Notes under the pieces: model-generated
Seen by the model: only the letters and a program-made list of their open reading frames with translations
What the model was told of the DNA's origin: nothing
The model's database searches: none
DNA from: Tepidimonas charontis
GTDB taxonomy: Bacteria > Pseudomonadota > Gammaproteobacteria > Burkholderiales > Burkholderiaceae_C
Direction of reading: 5' to 3'
Length of the DNA stretch: 64,000 bases
NCBI RefSeq assembly: GCF_007556685.1
Contig: NZ_VJON01000006.1
Span: 1 to 64,000 of the forward strand
Position numbers and translations under genes: made by a program
Shown: in pieces, positions 8,875 through 19,318 of the stretch
Layout: every line of letters begins with the position of its first letter
Position numbering within the stretch: position 1 is the first letter of the stretch

Positions 8875-10674
8875 TCAAAATGGCCAAAACCACGGGATCA
8901 GCACGCTCGCCAGCGCGCACACCAGCAGATTCAGCGGCACACCCAGCCGAGCGAAATCGCTGAAGCGGTAGTTACCGGCACCGTAGACCAGGGTATTGGT
9001 CTGATAACCGATGGGCGTGGCAAAACTGGCGCTGGCGGCAAACATCACCCCGACCACGAAGGGTCGGGCGTCCACGCCCAAGGCATGCGCCACCTCGATG
9101 GCCACCGGCGTCAACAGCGCCGCCACCGCGTTGTTGCTCAAAAATTCGGTGGCCACCGAAGTCGCCAACACGACCAGCCCCAACACCAGCCAGGGCGATG
9201 CACCATGGGCCCAGCCAACCAGTGCGTGCGCTGCCAACCCGGCCAGGCCCGATGCGCGCATGGCCTCGCTCAGGGCCAACATGGCGTAGATCAGTATCAA
9301 CAGCGGCCACTCGACGGCTTTATAGGCTTCATCGGGCTTGAGGCACCCCGTCAGTACCACGGTGACGGCACCGATCAGCGCCGAACCCTCGATTGGCATC
9401 ACATCCAAAGCCGCCAAACCGATCACGGCCACCAAGGTACCCAGCGCCAGCGCCGCCTTCTCACGCCGCTGCCCACCCGCTTTGACGTCGGTGATCGCCA
9501 ACAGATCGCCGTTGTCGCAAAAACGCTGAAGCTGGCGCGGCGTGCCCTCGACCAGCAGCACATCGCCTACCTGCAACTGAAAGTCATCGCCAATGTCGGC
9601 GATCGAGGCATTCTTGCGGTGCACCGCGATCAGGTGGATGCCGTAGCGGGCAGCCAAGTCGAGGTCGCGGATCGGGCGCTGCACGTACCGCGAGGTCTGC
9701 CCCACCAGCGCCTCGACGATCACCACGTCCGGCCGGCGTAGCGTTTCCAGATCGGTGAGACCGCTGGCGGCGGCCGGCGCCGCGGACAGCCCCACGCCAT
9801 CGCGCTGGTGCAGTGCCACCACGGTCGTGCTGCGTGAGTGCACCACCAGTCGGTCGCCGGCCTGCAGACGAACCTCCGGGTCCGGCGCGCTCCACTCATC
9901 GTCGCCGCGGTATAGCTTGAGCACGCGCACATCGCCGTTGCTCAGGTGTGCTTCGCTCAGCGAGCGCCCCACCAGGCGCGACCCCTCGGGCACGAACAGC
10001 TCGGTCATGAACAGCCGCTCGGAACCGACGCCGAACTGTTGGGCCAGCGTCTCGCGCGCCGGCAGCCAAGCGCGCGCGCCCCAATAGACGAAAGCCGCGC
10101 CCGCCAGCGCGATGATGGCACCGGGCACGGTGATCTCGAACAAGCCAAACGGAGCCAACCCATGTTGGCGCGCCACCCCATCGACCAAGAGGTTGGTCGA
10201 CGTACCCATCAGGGTGACCATACCGCCCAGGATGGTGGCATACGACAGCGGTATGAGCAGGCGCGACGGCACCACGGCAGCACGTGCTGCCAGCGTCGTC
10301 ACCACCGGGATCATCACCATCACCAGCGGCGTGTTGTTCATGAACGGCGACACCAGCAAACACAGCAGCAGTAGGCCGCCCAGTAGCCGCCTTTCACTGT
10401 GTGCCGCCCACATCGACAGATAGTCGCCGATGCGGTCCACGGCACCGGTTCTGCTCAGTGCAGCGGTGATAACGAAAAGGCAGGCGATGGTGAACGGCGC
10501 GCTGTTGCTCAACACACCAAGCATCTGTGCCGGAGTCAACACCCCCAATATCAGCAGCAGGGCGACTGCAGCCAGTGCTGCCACGTCCGGCTTGAGCCGT
10601 TCGTGGACGAACGCCCCGAACAGCCCGACCAGAACCACCCCGACAACCCACGCATGCAATGAAATCGGCACCAT
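8875..10674 (-). CDS. SLC13-family permease with two TrkA-C domains
   Basis: A 599-aa transporter of the divalent anion:Na+ symporter (SLC13/ArsB-like) superfamily. An N-terminal block of about six membrane segments (residues 1-205) contains the hairpin signature SPFMNNTPLVMVM and GTSTNLLVDG. Two soluble RCK-C (TrkA-C) domains follow at roughly 220-300 and 310-395, then a second membrane block with the matching EFLSNNAVAALLTPVA hairpin. Substrate cannot be assigned; sulfate, dicarboxylate and thiosulfate transporters share this layout. It is preceded by an intrinsic terminator that separates it from parA. Confidence 0.87.
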   Translation of the reverse strand: MVPISLHAWVVGVVLVGLFGAFVHERLKPDVAALAAVALLLILGVLTPAQMLGVLSNSAPFTIACLFVITAALSRTGAVDRIGDYLSMWAAHSERRLLGGLLLLCLLVSPFMNNTPLVMVMIPVVTTLAARAAVVPSRLLIPLSYATILGGMVTLMGTSTNLLVDGVARQHGLAPFGLFEITVPGAIIALAGAAFVYWGARAWLPARETLAQQFGVGSERLFMTELFVPEGSRLVGRSLSEAHLSNGDVRVLKLYRGDDEWSAPDPEVRLQAGDRLVVHSRSTTVVALHQRDGVGLSAAPAAASGLTDLETLRRPDVVIVEALVGQTSRYVQRPIRDLDLAARYGIHLIAVHRKNASIADIGDDFQLQVGDVLLVEGTPRQLQRFCDNGDLLAITDVKAGGQRREKAALALGTLVAVIGLAALDVMPIEGSALIGAVTVVLTGCLKPDEAYKAVEWPLLILIYAMLALSEAMRASGLAGLAAHALVGWAHGASPWLVLGLVVLATSVATEFLSNNAVAALLTPVAIEVAHALGVDARPFVVGVMFAASASFATPIGYQTNTLVYGAGNYRFSDFARLGVPLNLLVCALASVLIPWFWPF

Positions 10675-10712
10675 GGGTCGGACGATAGCGCCGACTCGTC
10701 AAAACACCAACG

Positions 10713-10745
10713 AATAAAAAGTGATCTGCTTATTCCCTGCAGATC
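10713..10745 (-). terminator. Rho-independent terminator downstream of parA
   Basis: On the minus strand a perfect 7-bp stem, GATCTGC paired with GCAGATC, encloses a 9-nt loop and is followed by ACTTTTTATT. It lies 91 bp beyond the parA stop and upstream of the SLC13 permease start, so it should end the parA transcript. The stem is only moderately GC-rich, so read-through is possible. Confidence 0.65.
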
Positions 10746-10835
10746 CAAAGACGCTCAGCGCCCCATGGCGACGATTGCGAACCCCTTCCATGTCGTGTGC
10801 CCCGCCCCCCGCAGCCGGGGACAACACCCACCATC

Positions 10836-11609
10836 CTATGCGCCGGCGTGCAAGCGATCGTGCAGCGCCACGAAGGCCTGGGTCAGCTTGTGCCGCGGCT
10901 CCAAGTGAATCATCGGGCGCGCTCGCTGGTGCGATTCGCGTACCTTCACCGACGCCGGCAGATAGGGCTCCAGCACCGGCAGGCCTTCGTCGCGCAACTC
11001 TTGCACCAGCCGCTGCGGCAACTGGGCGCGCACCTGGTACTGGTTGACGACGATGCCGCGCAACGCCAGCGCCGGGTTGTGATCGGCGCGGATTTCCTGC
11101 ACGTGTGCCAGCAAGCCGTACAGGGCCTGGCGCGAAAAATCGTCGCAATCGAACGGGATGAGGCAACCGCTGGCACCCATCAGCGCCGAGCGGGTGTAGA
11201 AATTGAGCGCCGGCGGCGTATCGATGTAGATGCGCGAGTACTCTGGCGCCAGCTGCGCCAGCGCTTCGCGCAATTTGTATATCTTGTGGCGCGACTCCAG
11301 CTTGGGCAACAGCTCGTCGAGCGCGGGGCTGGCGGCCATCAGATCCAGTCCCGCAAAGGGCGTGCGCACCACGAACGCCGTGGGTGGCTGCGGGTGGAAG
11401 GTGAAGCTGAGCGTCTGCTCGAAAAACTGGGCCACGGTGGGCTGCGCGTCGCCCACAGGTGCTCCCAACAGATAGCGGGTGGCGTTGCCCTGCGAATCGA
11501 GATCGATCAGCAGCGTGCGCTGCCCTTGCGCCGCGCTGATGGCGGCCAGATTGCAGGCAATGGTGGACTTGCCCACCCCGCCTTTTTGGTTGAAGACGAC
11601 CAGCGCCAT
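10836..11609 (-). CDS. Orphan ParA-family ATPase
   Basis: A 257-aa deviant-Walker ATPase. The N-terminal motif is KGGVGKST, with the signature lysine, at residues 9-16; [12 protein letters not shown] (switch I/A' region) and YIDTPPALN (Walker B) follow. ParA proteins partition plasmids, chromosomes or cellular cargo by binding DNA non-specifically as ATP dimers. No parB lies nearby and there is no N-terminal HTH extension, so a plasmid-type partition role is unlikely and cargo positioning is an alternative. The ATG at 11609 is supported by GGAG about 8 nt upstream. It is divergent from queA. Confidence 0.85.
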   Translation of the reverse strand: MALVVFNQKGGVGKSTIACNLAAISAAQGQRTLLIDLDSQGNATRYLLGAPVGDAQPTVAQFFEQTLSFTFHPQPPTAFVVRTPFAGLDLMAASPALDELLPKLESRHKIYKLREALAQLAPEYSRIYIDTPPALNFYTRSALMGASGCLIPFDCDDFSRQALYGLLAHVQEIRADHNPALALRGIVVNQYQVRAQLPQRLVQELRDEGLPVLEPYLPASVKVRESHQRARPMIHLEPRHKLTQAFVALHDRLHAGA

Positions 11610-11644
11610 CGGCTCGCTCCTGCTGCAGTGCAGCACATGATACC

Positions 11645-11674
11645 TTCTGCGACAATGTACTTTCTGCGACAATG
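11645..11674. repeat. 13-nt direct repeat in the parA/queA intergenic region
   Basis: TTCTGCGACAATG occurs at 11645-11657 and again at 11662-11674, a 17-bp period. It sits 36-65 bp upstream of the parA start codon and about 110-135 bp upstream of queA. Placement in a divergent promoter suggests an operator. No regulator is identified. Confidence 0.4.
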
Positions 11675-11781
11675 GCGTGCGCGCCGCCCGACCCACCGCA
11701 GGCACACGCGGCGGTGCCTTGCGCTTGGGCGCGTGATCGTTTTTGCATCCTTGGCACGGGCCCGTCCGGCCCTCAAGCACC

Positions 11782-12879
11782 ATGACTGCCTCCTCTTCGC
11801 ACCCCAGCGCCCCTGCACCGGCGCAAACCAGGCGCAGCTACACCGTCGATGATTTCGACTTCGCGCTGCCGCCCGAGCTGATTGCGCAACACCCCGCGCC
11901 CGAGCGCAGCGCCTCGCGCCTGCTCGACGGGCGCCAGTGCCCCCCCACCGACCGTGTCTTTCGTGAACTGCCCAACCTGCTGCAAGCCGGCGACCTGCTG
12001 GTGTTCAACGACACCCAGGTCATCAAGGCGCGCTTGTTCGGCGTCAAACCCAGCGGCGGCCGGCTGGAGCTGCTGGTGGAGCGCGTGCTGGCCGACGGCG
12101 AGGTGGTGGCGCACATGAAGGTGAGCAAAAAGCCCGCTGCCGGCACCGTGCTGCACATGGCCCTCGACGACGGAGGCCAGCCCGCCTTCACCGCCACCCT
12201 GCTGGGCCGTTGGCCCGACGCCGACGGCCCACTGTTTCGCCTGCGCTTCTCCGACGACCCCTACGCGCTGATGGCGCGCCATGGACACGTGCCCCTGCCG
12301 CCCTATATCGCGCACGCCGACACCGCCGAGGACGAACGGCGCTACCAGACGGTGTTTGCCAAGCACCCGGGGGCGGTGGCGGCACCGACGGCCGCGCTGC
12401 ACTTCGACGAAGGGATACTGGCGGCGCTGCAGGCGCGTGGCGTGCACCGCGCCAGCGTGACGCTGCACGTAGGCGCGGGCACCTTCCAGCCTGTCAAGGT
12501 GCGCGATCTGCACGCGCACCGCATGCACAGCGAGTGGTACCGCATACCACCCGAGACCTTGGCCGCCGTGGAGCGCACGCGCCGCAGCGGCGGACGCATC
12601 GTTGCGGTTGGCACCACCACCGTGCGCACACTGGAGAGCTGGGCCACGAGCGGCCGCACCGAAGGCGACACCACGCTCTTCATCACCCCGGGCTTTGCCT
12701 TTCGGGTGGTGGACCTGCTCATCACCAACTTTCACCTGCCGCGCAGCACCCTGCTGATGCTGGTCAGCGCCTTTGCGGGGTACGATCACATCCGCGCGCT
12801 GTACCAGCACGCCATCGCGCAACGCTACCGCTTCTTCAGCTACGGTGACGCGATGTTGTTGCAACGCGCCGCGCGGTAG
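11782..12879 (+). CDS. queA: S-adenosylmethionine:tRNA ribosyltransferase-isomerase QueA
   Basis: Transfers and isomerises the ribosyl moiety of SAM onto preQ1-modified tRNA, giving epoxyqueuosine at the wobble position. It is 365 aa; the family start [19 protein letters not shown] follows a short low-complexity leader. Conserved motifs seen are [13 protein letters not shown], the HYVTLHVG-equivalent [14 protein letters not shown] and [19 protein letters not shown]. The ATG at 11782 gives a 21-residue leader before the homology. tgt, the enzyme for the preceding step, lies 4 kb downstream on the same strand; usually the two are adjacent. Confidence 0.95.
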   Translation: MTASSSHPSAPAPAQTRRSYTVDDFDFALPPELIAQHPAPERSASRLLDGRQCPPTDRVFRELPNLLQAGDLLVFNDTQVIKARLFGVKPSGGRLELLVERVLADGEVVAHMKVSKKPAAGTVLHMALDDGGQPAFTATLLGRWPDADGPLFRLRFSDDPYALMARHGHVPLPPYIAHADTAEDERRYQTVFAKHPGAVAAPTAALHFDEGILAALQARGVHRASVTLHVGAGTFQPVKVRDLHAHRMHSEWYRIPPETLAAVERTRRSGGRIVAVGTTTVRTLESWATSGRTEGDTTLFITPGFAFRVVDLLITNFHLPRSTLLMLVSAFAGYDHIRALYQHAIAQRYRFFSYGDAMLLQRAAR

Positions 12880-12963
12880 TTGGTCGAGGCGCGGCGCCGG
12901 TTTTTCTCGTACGTGCTCCCCGGCCGCTTGGCCAAGCGTATCCACCTTCCACGGAGACCACCC

Positions 12964-13683
12964 ATGCCCACCGTGAACCCGGAAACTCCCAGCCGCGACG
13001 ACGTCGTCTTCGACACCGAAGACCTGCTGCTGAGCCTGTGCCAGTCGGTGGCGCGCGTGCTCAACGCCGCCAGCGGCAGCGGCATCACTTACTCCGGCAT
13101 GGTGCAGCGCATCCACAAAACCTGCCTCAAGCCCGACATTGGCTGCTTCGTGCTGTTCGACGGCGGTTTTTCCGGGCTGGTGATCCTGAACTTTTCCGGA
13201 TCGGCGGCGATGGAGCTGTACCGCGGTGCCATGCACCAGATGGGGCTGCCGGAACAGGAGCTGGCCACCGCCTACACCTCCGACGAAGTGGCCAATATGA
13301 TGGGCGAACTGCTCAACCAGGCCCTGGGCGACTTCACCAGCAAGATCCGGCGCGAGCTGCAGACCCACATCTCGCACAGCCAGCCGAAGATGGTGGTGCT
13401 CAACCGGCAGGTGGTGCTCAGCGTCGATGCCCACCTGGACCAGCCCGAGGCGCGCCGCGTCACCTTCTACACCGCGCGCAACCACATCTTCTACCTGGAA
13501 CTGGCCATCGACCGCACCGAATTCGTGCGCCTGCTGGACTTCGAGCCGCAAGCCGCGCCCGACCCCGACGCGCTGATGGCGCAGGCACGCTCGGCGGCCC
13601 CAACCCCGGCCGCGCCAGCCCCCGCGCCGGGCAGCAGCGGCGACGACGACACCGCCGAGCTGCTGCGCTCGCTGGGCATGTGA
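12964..13683 (+). CDS. DUF3334 family protein (CheX/CheC-like fold)
   Basis: A 239-aa protein resembling the DUF3334 family, distantly related to CheX/FliY-type phosphatases. The core spans about residues 15-190, with DVVFDTEDLLLSLCQSV, LFDGGFSGLVILNFSG and TSDEVANMMGELLNQ. The E-N-like pair in the last motif recalls the catalytic helix of CheX proteins, but activity is not established. The C-terminal 40 residues are Pro/Ala-rich and end in an acidic patch. There are no chemotaxis genes nearby. The ATG at 12964 follows GGAG (12952-12955) by about 8 nt. It lies 84 bp after queA. Confidence 0.7.
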   Translation: MPTVNPETPSRDDVVFDTEDLLLSLCQSVARVLNAASGSGITYSGMVQRIHKTCLKPDIGCFVLFDGGFSGLVILNFSGSAAMELYRGAMHQMGLPEQELATAYTSDEVANMMGELLNQALGDFTSKIRRELQTHISHSQPKMVVLNRQVVLSVDAHLDQPEARRVTFYTARNHIFYLELAIDRTEFVRLLDFEPQAAPDPDALMAQARSAAPTPAAPAPAPGSSGDDDTAELLRSLGM

Positions 13684-13748
13684 GCCGCACGGCGGCGGTA
13701 GATATGATAGGGCAGCGCAATCGACTCCCAGCACCGGAGGCCAGGAAC

Positions 13749-16670
13749 ATGGCACTGTCCTGGAACGAGATCAAAAATCGGGCGCTGGCGTTTTCCAAGC
13801 AGTGGGCGAACGCCGCGCGCGAAGACGCCGAGGCCAAACCGTTCTGGCTGGATTTCTTCACAATCTTCGGCATCACCGACAAGCGCGTCGCCAGCTTCGA
13901 GCACGCCGTCAGACGGCTTCCGCATGCCCACGGGCGCACAGACGGTTTCGTGGACTTGTTTTGGCCCGGCGTCCTGCTGGTGGAGCACAAGTCTCGTGGC
14001 AAAGACCTCGACCGCGCCATGGACCAGGCGATGGGCTACCTAGCCGGCATTGCCGAGCGCGACTTACCCGAACTGGTGGTGGTGTGCGACTTTGCATGCT
14101 TTCGCGTGCGCCACCTGGCCAGCGGTGAAACGCGCGAATTTGCGCTGGCCGACCTGCACAAACACATCCGGCTTTTCGGCTTGCTGGCGGGTTATAAAAC
14201 GCAGACCATCACCCCGCAAGACCCCGTCAATATCAAAGCCGCCGAGCGCATGGGGCGGCTGCACGACACACTCAAGGCCAGCGGCTACGTCGGGCACCCG
14301 CTCGAGGTCATGCTGGTGCGGCTGCTATTTTGCCTGTTTGCCGACGACACCGGCATTTTTCAGCCTGCGCAAGCGCTGCGCACCTTCATCGAAGAGCGCA
14401 CGGCCCCTGACGGCGCCGATCTCGGGCCATGGCTGGCACGGCTGTTTGAAGTGCTCAACACGCCCGAGCACCAGCGCTCCCCGCATCTCGACGCCCAATT
14501 GGCCGCCTTTCCCTACATCAACGGGCGACTGTTCGAGGAGCGCCTGCCCATCGCCGACTTCGACACCGCCATGCGCGAAGCGCTTCTGGACGCCTGCGCG
14601 CTGGACTGGTCGGCCATCAGCCCTGCCATTTTCGGCAGCCTGTTTCAAAGCATCATGGACGAGCAGGCGCGCCGCAATCTGGGCGCGCACTACACCTCGG
14701 AAGAAAACATCCTCAAGCTCATCCGGCCGCTGTTTTTGGACGCCCTGTGGGCGGAATTCCGCAAGGTCAAGGGCCACCGCAACCGCCTGTTCGAATTCCA
14801 CAAGAAACTGCGACAGCTCACGTTTCTGGACCCGGCCTGCGGCTGCGGCAATTTTCTCGTCATCAGCTACCGGGAGCTGCGTCAACTGGAGCTGGAGGTG
14901 CTGCGCGCCAGCTACCAAGATGGGCAGCAGATGCTGGATGTGCACCAGCTCATCCGCGTTGACGTGGACCAGTTCTACGGAATCGAGATCGAAGAATTCC
15001 CGGCCCAGATTGCGCAAGTAGCGTTGTGGCTGGTGGACCACCAGATGAACCTGCGCGTCAGCGAGGAGTTCGGTCAGTACTTCGCACGCATCCCGCTCAA
15101 GAGCGCGCCGCATATCGTGCACGGCAACGCACTGCGGCTGGACTGGAACGACGTGCTGCCTGCCCAACGTTGCAGCTACGTGCTGGGCAACCCGCCCTTC
15201 GTGGGCGCCAAGTATATGAGCGCTGCGCACCGCGACGACACCCGCGCCGTGTTCGCGGGCATCGACAACGCTGGGCTGCTGGACCTGGTAGCGGCCTGGT
15301 ATGTGAAGGCCACCCGCTACCTGCAAACCGCAGTCGGCGGCCACGCACCCGTGCGCCAGGCCACCGCAGTACCCGCTGGCGTGGCATCACGCCCGCCCGC
15401 AGACCTCGACGGCACGGTCGGCCTCGCGCCTGCCCCGCCCCGTGCCGCCTTCGTCTCCACCAACAGCATCACACAAGGCGAGCAGGTCGGCGTGCTGTGG
15501 GGCTGGCTGCTGGCGCAGGGCGTGCACATCCACTTCGCCCACCGCACCTTTGCCTGGAGCAACGAGGCCAGGGGGAAGGCCGCCGTGCATTGTGTCATCG
15601 TCGGCTTTGGGCTGGACGACTGCGCCGACAAAACCCTCTTCGAATACGCCGAGCCGCGCGGCGAGCCGCTGGCCCTGCCCGCGCGCCACATCAACCCCTA
15701 TCTGGTGGATGGACCGGACGTGCTGCTGCCCCGGCGCAGCCAGCCGCTGTGCGCGGTGCCGCCCATCGGCATCGGCAACAAGCCCATCGACGGCGGCCAC
15801 TACCTATTCACCCGAGCTGAGCGCGACGCATTCATCGCCCAAGAGCCCGGCAGCGCCAAATGGTTTCGGCGCTGGTTGGGGTCAGACGAATTTCTCAACG
15901 GGGGCGAGCGTTGGGTGTTGTGGCTAGGCGACTGCCCGCCCAGCGAATTGCGCGCCATGCCGCGTGTGATGCAGCGCGTGCAGGCAGTACGCGCCTTCCG
16001 CCTGGCCAGCAGCAGCGCGCCCACTCGCAAACTGGCCGACACGCCCACGCGCTTTCATGTCGAAAACATTCCGGATCAGCCGTATCTGATCATTCCGAAA
16101 ACGTCATCCGAAAAGCGGGCTTACATACCGATGGGATTCGAACAGCCGGACGTTTTATGCGGTGACGCGGTCTTCGTTTGTGTGGGTGCCACCCTGTACC
16201 ACTTCGGCGTGCTGTCCAGCGCCATGCACAACGCCTGGGTGCGTGCAGTCTGCGGGCGACTCAAGAGCGATTTTCGCTACTCCGCCGCCATCGTGTACAA
16301 CAATTTCCCCTGGCCCGACCTGCCGGCGGAGGCCGCACCGGGTAGCGCGGCGCACCGGGCGCGCGCGGCCATCGAAGGCGCCGCCCAAGCCGTCTTGGAG
16401 GCACGCGCCCGGTTTCAACAGGGCGATCGGCCCGCCACGCTGGCAGACTTGTATGACCCGCTGAGTATGCCACCTGTGCTGCGCAAGGCCCACCAAGGGC
16501 TGGATGCCGCAGTGGATGCCGCCTATACGCTTGGGGGTGCACCCAAAGCATGGCGCACGGAAGCCGAGCGCGTGGCCTATCTGTTCACCCGCTACCGGCA
16601 GCTCACCCAGCCGCTGCCCGCCACCGTGCCCCGGCCCGCCGCTCGGCGACGCCGGTCGGCCAGTGCGTAG
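13749..16670 (+). CDS. Type IIL (MmeI-like) restriction-modification enzyme
   Basis: A single 973-aa polypeptide combining nuclease, methyltransferase and target recognition. The N-terminal PD-(D/E)xK nuclease has D69, E79 and K81 in a D-x9-ExK arrangement (VDLF...VEHK), nearly the numbering of MmeI. A helical spacer leads to the gamma-class N6-adenine methyltransferase with motif I FLDPACGCGNF (359-369) and motif IV NPPF (481-484). The C-terminal third should hold the target-recognition domain. Enzymes of this family methylate one strand and cut about 20 bp away. An Ala/Pro-rich segment of about 37 residues at 528-564 interrupts the methyltransferase. All catalytic motifs are intact. GGAGG precedes the ATG at 13749. 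It is a single-gene insertion between DUF3334 and tgt. Confidence 0.88.
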   Translation: MALSWNEIKNRALAFSKQWANAAREDAEAKPFWLDFFTIFGITDKRVASFEHAVRRLPHAHGRTDGFVDLFWPGVLLVEHKSRGKDLDRAMDQAMGYLAGIAERDLPELVVVCDFACFRVRHLASGETREFALADLHKHIRLFGLLAGYKTQTITPQDPVNIKAAERMGRLHDTLKASGYVGHPLEVMLVRLLFCLFADDTGIFQPAQALRTFIEERTAPDGADLGPWLARLFEVLNTPEHQRSPHLDAQLAAFPYINGRLFEERLPIADFDTAMREALLDACALDWSAISPAIFGSLFQSIMDEQARRNLGAHYTSEENILKLIRPLFLDALWAEFRKVKGHRNRLFEFHKKLRQLTFLDPACGCGNFLVISYRELRQLELEVLRASYQDGQQMLDVHQLIRVDVDQFYGIEIEEFPAQIAQVALWLVDHQMNLRVSEEFGQYFARIPLKSAPHIVHGNALRLDWNDVLPAQRCSYVLGNPPFVGAKYMSAAHRDDTRAVFAGIDNAGLLDLVAAWYVKATRYLQTAVGGHAPVRQATAVPAGVASRPPADLDGTVGLAPAPPRAAFVSTNSITQGEQVGVLWGWLLAQGVHIHFAHRTFAWSNEARGKAAVHCVIVGFGLDDCADKTLFEYAEPRGEPLALPARHINPYLVDGPDVLLPRRSQPLCAVPPIGIGNKPIDGGHYLFTRAERDAFIAQEPGSAKWFRRWLGSDEFLNGGERWVLWLGDCPPSELRAMPRVMQRVQAVRAFRLASSSAPTRKLADTPTRFHVENIPDQPYLIIPKTSSEKRAYIPMGFEQPDVLCGDAVFVCVGATLYHFGVLSSAMHNAWVRAVCGRLKSDFRYSAAIVYNNFPWPDLPAEAAPGSAAHRARAAIEGAAQAVLEARARFQQGDRPATLADLYDPLSMPPVLRKAHQGLDAAVDAAYTLGGAPKAWRTEAERVAYLFTRYRQLTQPLPATVPRPAARRRRSASA

Positions 16671-16804
16671 GCCACCGGCCCTGGGGATCGGGGCCTGGAT
16701 GATCGCCCGCGGCTCGCCGTCGCCGACGACGCAAGAAACCCCCACCGAGCCGGTGCAGGGCGCAACCCCGCGCCCGCGAACGATCGGCCTGACCGCGCCC
16801 GTAG

Positions 16805-17998
<1,194 letters not shown>

Positions 17999-18067
17999 GA
18001 CGGCCCGCCGCAGCGCGCCCCAACGCAGGCCCCGAGGGCGCGGGCAGCGGCGCCCCCAGCGGCGGGA

Positions 18068-19318
18068 TCAATCGGCGACGAACACGGTCAGCACCCCGGT
18101 GTAGCCGTACACGCGGTGGTGGGCGATTTCGCCCGCAGCGAAAAAGCCCACCAGCGGCACCTCGCCCAGCGCCTGGCGGATGATCTGCAGCTCGGCACTG
18201 GGCGCGCCGAAGTGGCCGCCGCCGCGGCCGTTGCAGCTGACGTACACCGCCCCGGCCACGCGCGCGCTCGCCTCCACCGGCGCCCGCAGGGCCTCCTCGT
18301 CTGCGCCCAAGGCGTCGCGAATCTCGGCGCAGATGCGCACCAGATCGGCACGCGCGGCCTGCACGTGGCGCTCGCACAGGGTCAGGAGCGTACCCGGCGC
18401 CACGTGGTCGGCCACCAAAAAGGCGCGCTGCGCGGGGTCCAGGCCAACGATATGGCGCACCAAGACGTCGTCACCCAGGCGCAGCGGTACGCGGCCCGGG
18501 CGTGGCGTCGCAGCGGCGGCGGGCGGCGCCTGCAAACCCACCAACACCTGGCGCAGACGGGCGACGATGGCCGGCAGATCGTGGCTCGGCAACGCCAGAT
18601 CGTGCAGCAGCACGTCCAGCGCCGGCTCACCGTCGAGCGCCAGCACGAGCGGGCCGTCGGCGGCGGTGACACGGCGCGCGCTGCCCACCGGGCGCACCCC
18701 TTGCGTGACGCGCGAGACGATGCCAACGTCCGGGCCGAACGCCACGCCGCTGAGCCCACCCTGAAACAAGCCTTCGGCAGCGCAGCGGCCCTGGCCCGCC
18801 ACCGCCCCGCGGCTGGAACGCGCCACCTGCAGCGAGCCGGCGCGGCTGGCCACCAGGCCGCCGAACAGATAGTGGCCCAGGGTGCGCTCGGCCAATTCGC
18901 GCACCAGCTCGTCCAGGTCCGGAATGGCAGGGTCGGCATGCACCAGCGCGGTTTGCGCCTCGAAACCGTCCGCGCTCTGGGTGGCGCTCAACGGCGCCAC
19001 GCCGTTGAAAACGCGAAAGCGCTCGGGCGCCACATCGCACAGCATCACCGTCAGCGCTGGCTCGTCCCAATATTCGACCCCGCTGGCGCAGATGCCCACC
19101 CCCACCGCCCCCACCCAGTCGGTCACCTGCGGCAGCTCCGCGCCCAAGTGGTCCAGTATTGCCTGGGCGTGCTCGGCGTAGTGATCGGTCAGGTACACCA
19201 ACCCCAGCGGCGGCACGGTATCCGCATCGGTGGCCTGCGCGCGCAGCTGCGCCAGCACCAGGGCCGCTGCCATCGGCCAGTGCGGGTGGGTGGCGTGGGC
19301 ACTGAGGAAACGTTTCAC
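18068..19318 (-). CDS. FIST-domain putative sensor protein
   Basis: A 416-aa cytosolic protein with the FIST N domain (about residues 35-230) and FIST_C domain (about 245-395). FIST domains are thought to bind small ligands such as amino acids and are normally fused to signalling outputs; here the domain stands alone with no kinase or GGDEF attached. Typical motifs seen are VGICASGVEYWDEPALTVML and the C-terminal FAAGEIAHHRVYGYTGVLTVF. Its start codon overlaps the phaM stop by 4 bp (ATGA), so the two are translationally coupled. Confidence 0.85.
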   Translation of the reverse strand: MKRFLSAHATHPHWPMAAALVLAQLRAQATDADTVPPLGLVYLTDHYAEHAQAILDHLGAELPQVTDWVGAVGVGICASGVEYWDEPALTVMLCDVAPERFRVFNGVAPLSATQSADGFEAQTALVHADPAIPDLDELVRELAERTLGHYLFGGLVASRAGSLQVARSSRGAVAGQGRCAAEGLFQGGLSGVAFGPDVGIVSRVTQGVRPVGSARRVTAADGPLVLALDGEPALDVLLHDLALPSHDLPAIVARLRQVLVGLQAPPAAAATPRPGRVPLRLGDDVLVRHIVGLDPAQRAFLVADHVAPGTLLTLCERHVQAARADLVRICAEIRDALGADEEALRAPVEASARVAGAVYVSCNGRGGGHFGAPSAELQIIRQALGEVPLVGFFAAGEIAHHRVYGYTGVLTVFVAD

